64,000 nt of DNA from Gonatopus flavifemur (Eukaryota; Arthropoda; Insecta; Hymenoptera; Dryinidae), in the NCBI GenBank assembly GCA_018340375.1, contig JAFFJZ010000085.1:367944-431943 (forward strand). Direction: 5' to 3'. Below, piece after piece: positions 1-10,301 of this stretch. The notes beneath the pieces are model-generated. The model saw only the letters and a program-made list of their open reading frames with translations. It was not told where the DNA came from and searched no databases. Position numbers and translations under genes: made by a program. The number at the start of each line of letters is the position of its first letter. Positions within the stretch are counted from its first letter, which is position 1.

Positions 1-240
1 AATATTTGAGCAACAGACAATATATAGCAAATAAATTACAGCGAATGAATTATAGCAAATAAATCATAGCAAATGAATTATAGCAAGCATACGACGTTGA
101 ATGATTATTATCAATAAATCACAGACAATAAATAGCAAATCAATCATAGCAAGCGTACGACACTAAATCACAGAAATTGAATAGCGAAAAGTAAACAGCA
201 AAGAACGAATAGCGAACAGCCAATAGTGGAAAGCGAATAT
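1..240. repeat. Degenerate AT-rich tandem repeat
   Basis: A short unit resembling ATAGCAAATAA is repeated many times with drift, with recurrences such as TATAGCAAATAA, CATAGCAAATGAAT and CATAGCAAGCGTACGAC. It lies directly upstream of the Helitron reading frame, so it may be the Helitron 5' leader or flanking repeat. No coding sense was seen. Confidence 0.6.
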
Positions 241-246
241 CAATTA

Positions 247-1578
247 ACAAGCACTTGACATACCACGGAAGAAAATTTATCGCAGTCCTTCAGAAGAGGG
301 AGAGTTGCGACGAATCAGGCATGAAGAAAGAACGCAAAATCAAAGACGTCGACGTGAATTCAAACGCGTTCAGTCAGCATCATCTTCCGTAGTTCCATTG
401 ACTTCATCAACCAATAATGCGACTCAGAGAAATAACGATATTCCTGTCAATAATGCGCCTGGACGTTCGAGCAATACTCTCGAGCCGGAACATGAAGTTC
501 CATTTGACGAGGACATCACATCGTTTGATGTTGACACACGTTATTTAGTTGATGACGATGTGCAAGAGCATCACGCGGGTGCAATGAATGTTCCGTGCAT
601 CCATTGTGAGTCTCAACATTTCGTTGCAGAGAGATTATCGCGAAAAGGTGATTCCTTCAATGACTGCTGTGAGCAAGGAGCTGTTCATTCACAACCGTCA
701 CCTGAACCTCCTAACGAATTGAGAGCTTTGTTAGATGCAAGTCCCACGGATTCTAAAGTTTTCCATGATCGTATTAGACGTTACAGCAGCGCATTATCCT
801 TCACGTCTTTCAAAGCCAACTTAGTTCAAATTCGTGGTCGAAGTTCAGGGCCGTATTGTTTGAGGATTCAAGGACAAATCTACAATCAAATAAATACCGC
901 GATTTATCCAAGTGCAAATGAGAATCCTTCTCATGGTCAGTTATTCATAATCGACGCTAACGAACCCTTACAACATCGTTAGAATATCAATCCAGAGCTT
1001 TTCATTTGAGATAACATTATGCGTGAGAACAATTCATTTGCTCAATCTTACGTGATGATGGACGAAGGATTGAAATCTAAAAATTTGTCCAATGAGTCGA
1101 ATGGAACACCCTCTGAACTGCAATTACTGTTCACATTAAAACCTGGGATGGATCGACGTCGGTATAATTTTCAGAGGAGCAACGGAGTCACCGCGGTATT
1201 TTCTACTAACGCGGATGGAGAAATACCGGAATCGTATGTTGTTGTGCACAACAAACAGACTAAAGAATTGAAGATTGTTAGTAGTATGGATCCTAATGTG
1301 GAACCCTGGGTTCATCCTGTATTTTATCCGTATCGTACACAAGGGTGGCATCGCGATTTGAAATTGATCAATAAAGACAAAAGAGTTACCAGATGTGCGT
1401 ATATGAAATATCGTATCGCTGTCCGTCCAAATGAGTTTAATAGTATCATACTTGGCCGCCGATTGTTCCAACAGTGGCTGGTTGATTCTTATGTCAAAGT
1501 CGAAAAAGATAGAGTTGAATATCTGAAAGCGAATCAAAAGCAAATCCTCGCAGAGACCTATCATGGTTTAATTGATTA
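247..1578 (+). pseudogene. Helitron Rep-helicase, N-terminal domain
   Basis: The open frame runs from 247. The usual start Met codon appears to have become ATA at 260-262, directly before Pro-Arg-Lys-Lys. A basic stretch (RRRREFKR) is followed by the Helitron-like N-terminal region: the Cys/His-rich piece around MNVPCIHCESQHF, then GPYCLRIQGQIYNQ, then FYPYRTQGWHRDL and GRRLFQQWLVDSYVKVEKDR. A TAG at 980-982 and a TGA near 1004-1006 lie in the same frame as the rest, so these are nonsense changes, not a boundary between genes. The frame is cut at 1578 by a transposon and resumes at 5326 with no frame loss if one TTA is removed. Family identity is from recognised motif order; a profile search was not run. 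Confidence 0.88.
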
Positions 1579-1637
1579 CACAGGCCTGCGAAATTTGACT
1601 TTTTTTTTCCCCCTCAAACAATAATATCTTTTTCCGA

Positions 1638-2170
1638 AGCATTTTGATCCGCTGAATCCGAATCTGGCTGCAGAATTGCTCTATCACGTCAGGTTTTTGA
1701 GATATTTCGACCTAAAAATGTGAAAAACACTGTTTTTCGACATATTTGGGGTTACGTAAAGTCGAAGGGTAATTTTTTTTCTCAAAACCAATACATGCAC
1801 CTCAAAGTATAAGTCCTCCTCTTCCAAATGCCGTTGAGTTTGCTCAGATACCTTTTTTTTTCATTGAGATACGACAGTTTGAAAATTGTGTCTCCACCTA
1901 TTTATTGAGTACATGAGCGCACAAATTTAAAATTGTCGTATCTCAATGAAAAAAAAAGATATTTCAGCAAACTCAACGGCATTTGGAAGAGGATGACTGA
2001 TACTTTGAGGTGCATCTATTGGTTTTGTGAAAAAAATTACCTTTCGACTTTACGGAACCTCAAATATGCCAAGAAACAGTGTTTTCCACATTTTTAGGTC
2101 GGAATATCCCAAATACCTGACGTGATATAGCAATTCTGGAGCCATATGCGATTCAGCGCACCAAAATGCT
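1638..2170. repeat. Long imperfect palindrome (about 250-bp arms) near the left end of the TTA element
   Basis: The arm at 1638 to about 1890 matches the reverse complement of about 1920-2170 with a short loop. Examples are CTCAACGGCATTTGGAAGAG with its inverse and the inverse pair around GATATTTCGACCTAAAAATG. It would form a strong hairpin. The outer portion of each arm also resembles the right end of the element near 5200-5290. Confidence 0.85.
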
Positions 2171-2190
2171 TCAGAAAAATGTTGAATGAA

Positions 2191-2293
2191 TGAAGGATTG
2201 ACTTTGGATTGTATTCTACATGAAACACCTTGAGTAGGCCAGGCGCATCACAACGATACGCTAAATTTTTTTCTTGAGCGAAATACGGTAGAA
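2191..2293 (-). pseudogene. Inverted fragment of the element's own gene
   Basis: On the minus strand this reads as the same segment found at about 3220-3305 of the plus-strand gene (LPYFAQEKN, then PGLLKVFHVEYNP). At the point where the main gene has six As and a frameshift (near 3240), this copy has seven As and stays open. It therefore shows what the main copy lost, and suggests foldback or partial duplication within the element. Confidence 0.75.
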
Positions 2294-2560
2294 AATGCTT
2301 ATAGCATATCACATAAATATATATTTATGCAATATGCTACACTATTATAATCGGACGCCTACAAAATTCACGCGCCGGGCGGTAATATCCTTCGAGCCAG
2401 CACTGCTGAGATCGTAGATTGTTCGTTGCTATGTTCAGACATTATTCCACTAATTCACTCGGAATGTACTGATTGTTGTTCTAATTTTTTCCTCCGTGTA
2501 CAAGTATCGAGTGTCCAGTAATTGTTGTGAATTTCGTGTATTTAAAAAAAAGTTTCACAA

Positions 2561-4223
2561 ATGGCTTCTCGAAAATGTATCAATGCTCCAGATAACTTCT
2601 GCTACATATGTGGAAATTATGTAATAAAGAGACAGCAACAAATAATTTCTAAATGTATTGAAGAACTATACGATAGCTATTTCAAAATCAACATAAAAAA
2701 CCAAGACAAACAATGGGCGCCTCATAAAGTGTGTTCGACATGTGTACGTGAACTTCGGAAATGGTCAAGAGGAGAAAAACATTGTTTTAGTTTACAGACT
2801 CATTTGATTTGGATGGAACCGCAAAATCATATCAACGATTGTTACTTCTGCTGTTCAAGCATAAAAGGATTTAATTCTAAAAATAAAGCAGCGATAAGTT
2901 ATCCTGATATTCGTTCTGTGATTTTACCTACGTATAAAGATCCTGATAGCAAAGAGTTATGCCATCCTGCCCAACCATTTTCATCTGATCCTAGTTTATT
3001 TCAAGAGGCTATAATGAATACTTCAGATCCTGACGATGAATATTACGAGTGCAACGAAACACCACCACTGTTTTCTCAAAGTGAATTGAATGATTTGACA
3101 AGAGATCTTAATCTTCCGAAAGATGCTGCGGAATTACTCGGTTCCAGATTGAAAGAAAAAAGCATGCTGGATCGTACAACGAACTTTTATTGGTATAGAA
3201 ATAGAGAGAAGGATTTTCTACCGTATTTTGCTCAAGAAAAAATTTAGTGTATTGTTGTGATGTGCCTGGCCTACTCAAAATGTTTGATGTAGAATACAAT
3301 CCAAATGATTGGAGACTTTTATAGATTCTTCGAAACGGAGCCTCAAAGTAGTATTGTTACATAATGGTAATAAATTTGCTTCTTTGCCTATTGGACATTC
3401 TACTCATTTGAAAGAATGTTATGAAAATTTGGATTTCGTCCTCAAAAAAATGAATTACTCCAATCATAACTGGACTATATGTGGTGATCTCAAAATATTA
3501 ACTATGTTGCTTGGTCAACAAGGAGGGTATACAAAATACCCCTGTTTTCTATGTGAATGGGATAGTAGGAATAGAGCACGACATTGGATCCAGAAAGATT
3601 GGCCACAGAGAGCATCATTGAACCCTGGAAGTAAAAATGTTGTACATGAAACACTAGTTGACCGCTCCAAAATTCTGCTACCTCCGCTTCATATCAAATT
3701 AGGCATTATGAAGCAATTCGTAAAGGCATTGCCTAAAGATGGTCTTTGTTTCAAATATTTATGTGATAAATTCAAGCATTTATCGGATGCGAAGATAAAA
3801 GAAGGCGTTTTTGTTGGTCCAGACATAAGGAAATTGATGCAAGATCCTGACTTTGAAAAAACTATGAATAAAACCGAGAAGCTCGCTTGGAAGTCATTTA
3901 AGGAAGTCGTACAACATTTTTTAGGGAACAGAAAAAGCCCTGATTATGAAAATATAGTCAACAGCATGCTTAACAATTTCAAAATCCTGGGTTGTAATAT
4001 GAGTATAAAACTCCATTATTTGCATTCCCATATTGACTTTTTCCCCGAGAATCTTGGTGCTGTCAGTGAAGAGCAAGGTGAGATTTTTCATCAAGACCTT
4101 AAGGTTATGGAGACCAGATATCAAGGAAGGTGGGACGTTAGAATGATGGCTGACTATTGCTGGATGTTAAAGAGAGATGAACCGAATCATGAGTACAACA
4201 GAAACATCAAACAGAAGTTTTGA
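2561..4223 (+). pseudogene. Uncharacterised element-borne protein, possible DDE-type transposase
   Basis: I recognise this as a multicopy arthropod protein type without an assigned function. It starts with ATG at 2561. The N-terminal 75 residues contain paired cysteines (CYICG, then CSTCVRELRKWSRGEKHC), which suggest a zinc-binding module. The C-terminal half has FIDSSKRSLK, then ICGDLKILTML, a CFLCEW CxxC motif, and a late acidic-His motif EEQGEIFHQ. That order (D, D, CxxC, H, E) resembles eukaryotic cut-and-paste transposases, but this is inference. Two one-base losses break the frame, near 3240 (A run) and 3317 (T run). Being the only gene inside a bounded mobile element supports a role in transposition. 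Confidence 0.7.
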
Positions 4224-5310
4224 AGAAACTAGAAAAAGATATCATAAGTCCTTTTGATTTATCTAGTATCTTAGGTCTTGTGTGAAACCAGTGCAGCCCC
4301 ATGTCTGAATTTTATATAAAACGTATATATTTTTCGTTCATACAAATTGTTTAAAAACTGTAAATATTCATATCTCACATAAAAATGAATCCTGATGTGC
4401 TGTAAAAACTGGCGTTATATTTTAGTTCCACAATCTGAATACCTGGAAAGGAACCATTATTGTTCGAAGGGAAAATAAAACTTATATTCCGCAGGTCTGT
4501 GAATTATCAACCCTTTGGGGAACCCATTGTGTTGAAGGGACATTTTCCTTGAATATGTGAACATATAAGTTTTGGGTCGCTGAATAAGAATATCATATTA
4601 GAAAATTAGAATTTTCATTCCCATACATCCTGGCAGCACCCTCAGGAGATCCTAGAAATATTATAATCTTGGGGATATATTTCACAACTTGGAATACTCG
4701 TAACTCTGCAAGGAGAAATTGTAGGTCACCGATTAATAGCTTATCTTGAAGAGTAAGAGTAGTACTGGATGATGCAATTAGAAGAAAAGACTAAAAAAAA
4801 TTGTGCACTCAGTACATGAATTCCAAAGTAATCAAAAAACCCATTTTTCGTGGACCTAATCTTAAATATCTTGAAATGCTTACGCGATGGCCCAATCCTG
4901 ACTCCGGATTTGGATTCTACGCAGAAAATTACTTCAGAAAAGAGAATTTCATTTGAAGGAGAATTTCATTGTCGATCAGTGTAATAAATGCGAATACTCA
5001 TTCTGTTGTTGGGACATATTACACAACTTAGAATGGTCGTAACTTTGCGAGAAAAAATCGTACATGAACGTTCAATAGCTCATTTTAAACGGGAAGAGTA
5101 GTGCAAATTGATGAAGTTGAGAGAAAAGATCAAAAAAATTTTATGCGTCCTGTACATAACCTCAAAAGTAGCGAGAACCCGCATTTTTCGCGTATTTACC
5201 CTCAGATATCTCAAAATCCTGACGTGATAGCCCAATTCTGGCTCCGGATTCGGATTCTACGCAGCAAATTACTTCGGAAAATGGTCACCAGTTCCAAGGG
5301 GGAAAAACCT
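4224..5310. repeat. Right subterminal region of the TTA element with a 270-bp diverged direct duplication
   Basis: There is no coding sense. The unit at about 4672-4945 (ATTTCACAACTTGGAATACT through GATTCTACGCAGAAAATTAC) recurs at about 5012-5285 with many substitutions. Both end in the subterminal motif that also occurs inverted at the left end. The motif GGGTCGCTGAATA near 4573 recurs at about 44266 and, partly, at about 47610. Confidence 0.65.
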
Positions 5311-5322
5311 CGCAGGCCTGTG

Positions 5323-6800
5323 TTATTTACAATCTACTGCGACTGTTGGAAACGCGAGAATTAGCAAGATGGTTATTTTGCCTTTCACCTTTATTGGGTC
5401 TCCACGAAATATGATGCCATTATACCAAGACGCCATAAGCATTATGCGGAAATATGGTGAACCAGATTTATTTATTACTATGACGTGTAATCCACAATGG
5501 CAGGAAATTCAAGAAAATTGATTGCCAAGTCAGCAAGCTTCAAACAGACCGGATATCTGCGCTCGCGTTTTCCATATAAAAAAAAAACCATTTGATACAA
5601 TTGATTGTGAGAGAAAGTTACTTTGGAAAGGGAGCTGCGTATGTTCATGTTGGAGAATTTCAGAAACGCGGAATGCCCCATGTTCATTCACTTGTAACAC
5701 TTGAACCAAATAGTAAGATCATAAGTACTGCTCAAGTGGATCATTACATTTCGGCAGAAGTACCTAATCCTGACAAATATCCTGTTTTGCACGCAATAGT
5801 TGTTAGACATATGATACATGGACCCTGCGGTTCTTGGTGCGTAGTAGACGATGAATGTTCTAAAAGTTATCCTAAGCCATATCGAGAGACAACAACTACG
5901 AATTCAGATGGTTATCCTTATTATCGGAGAAGAGACACTGGCGGAAATTTTGAACGCCCTGGTTCGTATGTATTCAATAATCGGTATGTCGTCCCCTATT
6001 GCCCGCGTTTGTTGGTTATATTTAATTGTCACATTAACGTGGAAATAGTATTTAACGTACGCGCTGTGAAATATTTATACAAATATGTTCTTAAAGGCCA
6101 TGACAAGGCGGTGGTGGTGATCAACGATTCTTCAAACCCTGACAATAATGTCGTTGGATATGACGAAGTAAAAGATTTCATTGAAACTCGATATGTTGGA
6201 CCTGTTGGAGCAGCATGGCACATATTGAATAAACCGTTGCACGATGAGAGTCATTCTATAATGAGGTTACCAGTTCATTTATCGAATGAACATACTATTG
6301 TCATTCCCGACGTTCAGGACGTAGAACAGTTAAGTAACGCTGTATCGAAACTTACAATGCTCATGGAATATTTCGCTTTGAACGAGAGGGATGAACGAGT
6401 CAGGCAATATACATATCCAGAAATTCTATTGAATTATGTGTTCAACACCGCGAAAGTTAATGGAAAGAACGTTTCACAATGACAGAGACGCCAGGCACAA
6501 TACAACGTGATTGGACGCATGTATTCTGTGAGTCCTTTACAAATCGAATTGTTTCATTCAAGATTGTTACTACTTTCAGTGAAAGAAGCGACGAGTTCTG
6601 AAAACTTTCGGATTGTTAAGGGAACGATTCATTCCACGTTCAGTGCGGCTTGTTTAGCATTCGGCTTGATAGAAGATGACGCGGAATGTGAGCGCGCAAT
6701 GCGAGAAGCCGCGCTTCGGATGATGCCACCAATGCTACGCAAATTATTTGTGAGAATTTTGATTTTTTGCAGACCGTTGTATCCAGAAAAATTATAGGCA
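5323..6800 (+). pseudogene. Helitron Rep domain (rolling-circle initiator)
   Basis: This resumes the Helitron frame interrupted at 1578. It reads MVILPFTFIGSPRNMM, then PDLFITMTCNPQWQE, then the HUH-type metal-binding motif in GEFQKRGMPHVHSLV, and finally the two-tyrosine region around VKYLYKYVLKGHDKA. The Rep would nick and rejoin single-stranded DNA at Helitron ends. A TGA at 5518-5520, a frameshift near the A run at 5579-5588, a TGA at about 6480 and a TAG at about 6796 (both where Trp is usual) break it. The last part, IGRMYSVSPLQIELFHSRLLL, is the conserved linker to the helicase. Confidence 0.88.
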
Positions 6801-8402
6801 ACATTCCAGGACGAAATGGGACAAGATTACGCGCGGCAATGTGGTTCGTTGGAAGCGCGAAGCGTTGCTTACGTGGAGATATATAGATTGTTGAATGAGG
6901 AAGGATCGAGCATCTCTGAATTCCCGAGTATGGAGCAAATGGAAAATCTCCCTGGCGAAGAGGATTCAATCTTTGATGGATTCAATTCCTGTGAACTTGG
7001 CGGAGAAAATGATCGGGAATTAAATGATCGGCAGCGAAGTATCGTTGACGACATACTAAACGCGTAAGCCAATCACCTCGATCCGTTTCAATATCCCTGT
7101 TTCTATATTGATGGCCCTGGTGGATCCGACCAAACCTTTATTCACACAACTGTTCCATATTTAGCTGGAGCAAGAGGTGAAAAAGTATGTGCTATGGCCT
7201 TCACTGGAATCGCGGCTAAGTTACTTCCGAATGGCAGAACCGTTCACAAAGTTTTTGGTTGACCAGTTCCTCTTTATGTTGATTCTGTTTCTAACATACA
7301 ATTGAATTTCAAAGAGGCGGAAGAATTGAAAAAATCAGATCTGTTTATTTGGGATGAAGCCCCGATGGCTCCTCGTTACGCGTTAGAGATTATAGATCGT
7401 ACGTTGCGTGACATAATGAATAATGACTCACCGTTTGGTGGGAAAATTGTACTTTCGGGAGGGGATTTCAGACAATTGCTCCCGATTGAATTACATGGAA
7501 CTCGGTCAGAAACGGTGAATCTATCTCTTAAATTCAGTTCGTTGTGGAAGGATTTTGAGCATTCCAGCCTGACTTTGGATATGCGGGTTTTGCCAGCACA
7601 AATAGAATCTGCGCAATTTCTCTTAGATGTAGGAGATGGAACCAAGAATGATCACGCTGATAAGGTACGCATTCCTGAGAATTGCGTGATTTCAGGAAAT
7701 GATTTGAATGTTATTGACGTAATTTATAGAGACCTTATAGCAGAATAGAAATTCAAATCAGCTGCAAAATGTGCGATTTCATCAGCAGGTAATAGCGATG
7801 TTGACGAAATAAATCAGGAAGTCGTGAATTTATTGGAAAACGCAGGATAGAAGATATATACAAGCGTTGACAGCGCAGAAAATTGTGACGACAACGGTAA
7901 TATGGTGGAGTTTCTCTTGCGGGAAAATTAAAATACTCTGTCGCCTGCTTCCCTTCCTCCTCATTAATCGCGTTTGAGAGTTCATACCGTTATTATGTTG
8001 ATAAGGAATTCAAGTATCAATGAAGGGTAATGCAATGGTACCAGGCTTTTGGTTTCAGAATGTGGTGACAATTTATTGAAATGCGAAATCCTGAGTGGTG
8101 ATAAATCAGGAGAGATTTGTTTCTTTGAATCGGATTACTCTTCACTGTGAAACTGTTTATCCATTCACTTTCAAAAGGAGACAGTTTCCAATCAAAGTGG
8201 CATTCGCTATGACGATCAACAAATCCCAAGGACAAACCTTCGAACGAATTGGAGTTGACTTACGGAAAGATGTTTTCAGTCATGGGGAATTATATGTGGT
8301 TTTTTCGCGTGTACGATCTTAGGATTGTTTGGAGTTGTATTTGAATGTTCAACCGCTGAATTTGTACGTGAAAAATCACGTTTATAAGGAATTGTATTCG
8401 TG
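6801..8402 (+). pseudogene. Helitron Pif1-like helicase domain
   Basis: The order of motifs is that of Pif1-family helicases. LNDRQRSIVDDIL precedes the Walker A region at about 7110-7130, which reads GPGGSDQT where GPGGSGKT is expected. The catalytic Lys is therefore Gln here and the neighbouring Gly is Asp. Walker B is LFIWDEAPM (about 7340), followed by LSGGDFRQLLPI. The C-terminal motifs [17 protein letters not shown] and [15 protein letters not shown] are at 8197-8322. In-frame stops lie near 7065, 7260, 7746, 7847 and 8320, so no complete helicase can be made. Confidence 0.87.
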
Positions 8403-10164
8403 ATTCTTTGAGCCGGAGGAATTTTTTCACCGAAACATATTCCTTGAACATTAAATTTTTGCCCTATGTGTTTTTCATTCCTTCCTGGTGAATACCCCTT
8501 CTCAGAATTCATTGCCATGTGTACTGAATTCTATGGTTCATTACGATTTCGTCGATGTTTCGAATTTTTAATGAATTGCAAACAGAATGAATTCCTCAAT
8601 CCGTTGCCTGTATACATCTTTTCTTTAGTTTGGACGAATGGAATGACAACAACTGTAATCGATATGTCTCCAATTCCAAATATTCGCATACACAAATTTA
8701 TCCATCTCAAAATAGATGTTTGGTGTGGTATCTCTATTCCAAGAATTCTTCGTTTTGAAATATTTCTTTCGTTATGCATCTTTGTACATTTATATTTCAG
8801 TTCCTCAATGATTCAATTGTGAATCATTATCAATTAAAACTTTGTTCATTCATGAATATCTCTTTCCCTGGACATGTTAATCCCCTAAACTCTTCCATCT
8901 TTGACATCTGTATTTCACAATTTCATTGTTTCAAATTAATTTAAACATCTGTATCATCAAGCATATCTCTCCTAAAATATTCCTATTCAATAAGAACTGA
9001 ATTCTCAAACATGTTGATTCAGGATTGTCTGTATTCCATGACATCTGTATGCTTGAATGACTTGCAGGAAAGCGAATCTTGAATTTGACAGGTTATTTAA
9101 GCATGCAGATGTCATGGAATAAAGGTAATTTGAATCAATACATTTTAAGAGTTCAGTCGTTACCTAATGACCGTATTTTAGGAGGGGTACGTTTGGTGAT
9201 ATAGATATTTTTTTTGAGTCAATTCAGAATGAAAAAATTACAAAAAAGAAATGTCAGAAACGAAAAAGTTTTGAAAATCAAAATGTGGAAGAACGATGGG
9301 TCTGAATGAGCAAAATTTTGATTGATAATGATTTAAAATTGAATTATTTTGGGATCAAAATGTATATGTACTAAAATGTATAACGAAAGAAATATCTCAA
9401 GACAAAGAATTTTTGGCATAGAGATGTCACACCGTACAGTTATTTTGGAATGAGTAAATTTTTGCAAGTACATATTTGGGATTGCAGAATTGAAGATCAC
9501 AGTTGTTATCATCTCACTTAATCAATCATCGCGATGATTAAGGTGGTCCCAGCGACCCAATAGGTTGAACAGAGACGCAAACAAAACGATTTTTGACAAA
9601 TTATTTGAAAACGAAGGAACGAAACGAAAATATCGCTTCGTACAGACCTTTTTCAATGAATATAGATGGTCTTTACAGAGCGATATTTCAATTTTATTGC
9701 TTCATTTTCGGATAATTTGTCAGAAATCGTTTCTCTTGTGTCTTTGTCTCACCCGTGGACTGCTGGTATCCCTGGAATTCAGCTTGGATCCTCTGGACCC
9801 GATGTGCGAGGTTGTGGAACTTTTTTTGGCGGAAAACTGGAGAATGTTTCAAGACTGCATAGAAGATGTTCATGTATCCTTTTGAGGAAGGATGTATCAT
9901 TTCGATATGATAAAAGTATACATATGTGTGCAGGGCCCCCCCCCCCCCCCGAGGGGATTGAATCATAACCCATTCAACTACACTAAAAAATATATATTCG
10001 CATCAAATACATTTATTCTTTGTCTGGCAAGTATTTAGTGGTATTGATTACCTACGCTGCACATGAGTTCAGGAAGAGTTCATAATGAATTCATTAGGAA
10101 CTATGGAAGTTCAGAATGAGTACATTGGAGTTCTTTCAGAATCGTTGTGTAGTTTGGGCAAGCA
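8403..10164. other. Noncoding stretch with two palindromes and a C run
   Basis: No convincing gene. It holds an inverted repeat with 26-bp arms (9033-9058 and 9095-9120, ATTCCATGACATCTGTATGC and its near inverse), a perfect 16-bp palindrome AATCATCGCGATGATT (9524-9539), and a run of 15 Cs (9936-9950). The part next to 8402 may still be Helitron 3' sequence. Confidence 0.5.
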
Positions 10165-10301
10165 TTGAATTTTTTATTTTATTTTTATTTTTATTTTTTT
10201 TTTATTTCAATACACGGGTTAGCACCCTTTGATATAAAAAGTAAATACAGAGTCAATACAAGACAGCGTCCGCAGACGCATAAAATACAATTACAATATA
10301 G

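Larger units (their letters stand above)
1579..5322 (+). mobile_element. 3.74-kb DNA transposon with CACAGG termini and TTA target duplication
   Basis: The left end reads CACAGGCCTGCG (1579-1590) and the right end is its exact inverse, CGCAGGCCTGTG (5311-5322). TTA flanks both sides (1576-1578, 5323-5325). Removing the element plus one TTA restores an uninterrupted Helitron frame, so the ends are effectively proven by the empty site. Subterminal regions are inverted and repeated: a long palindrome at 1638-2170, and two diverged direct units at about 4672-4945 and 5012-5285 that resemble the left end inverted. The element carries one gene (2561-4223). Terminal CAC and a 3-bp duplication recall the CMC (CACTA-like) group, and TTA recalls PIF/Harbinger, but the encoded protein was not recognised as either transposase. 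Confidence 0.9.
247..8402 (+). mobile_element. Decayed Helitron (Rep/helicase coding part), split by another transposon
   Basis: One reading direction carries, in order, the Helitron N-terminal domain (247-1578), the rolling-circle Rep domain (5323 to about 6800) and a Pif1-like helicase (about 6800-8402). Helitrons move by rolling-circle replication using such a Rep-Hel protein. The copy is dead: it has many in-frame stops, at least one frameshift and a 3744-bp insertion at 1579-5322. The true ends (5' TC and 3' hairpin plus CTRR) were not identified. A perfect 16-bp palindrome at 9524-9539 lies downstream, but no CTRR follows it at the expected distance, so the 3' limit is open. Confidence 0.9.

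Noticed and set aside
8466..8822. 118-residue ORF after the Helitron
   Set aside because: Overlaps an equally open frame on the other strand and has no recognisable motif; A+T-rich chance ORF.
9524..9539. Perfect palindrome as a Helitron 3' terminal hairpin
   Set aside because: No CTRR end follows within the expected 10-12 bases, and the distance from the coding end is large.
9936..9950. C15 run as a functional G-quadruplex or regulatory element
   Set aside because: A single homopolymer with no spaced G-tracts; more likely slippage or assembly noise.
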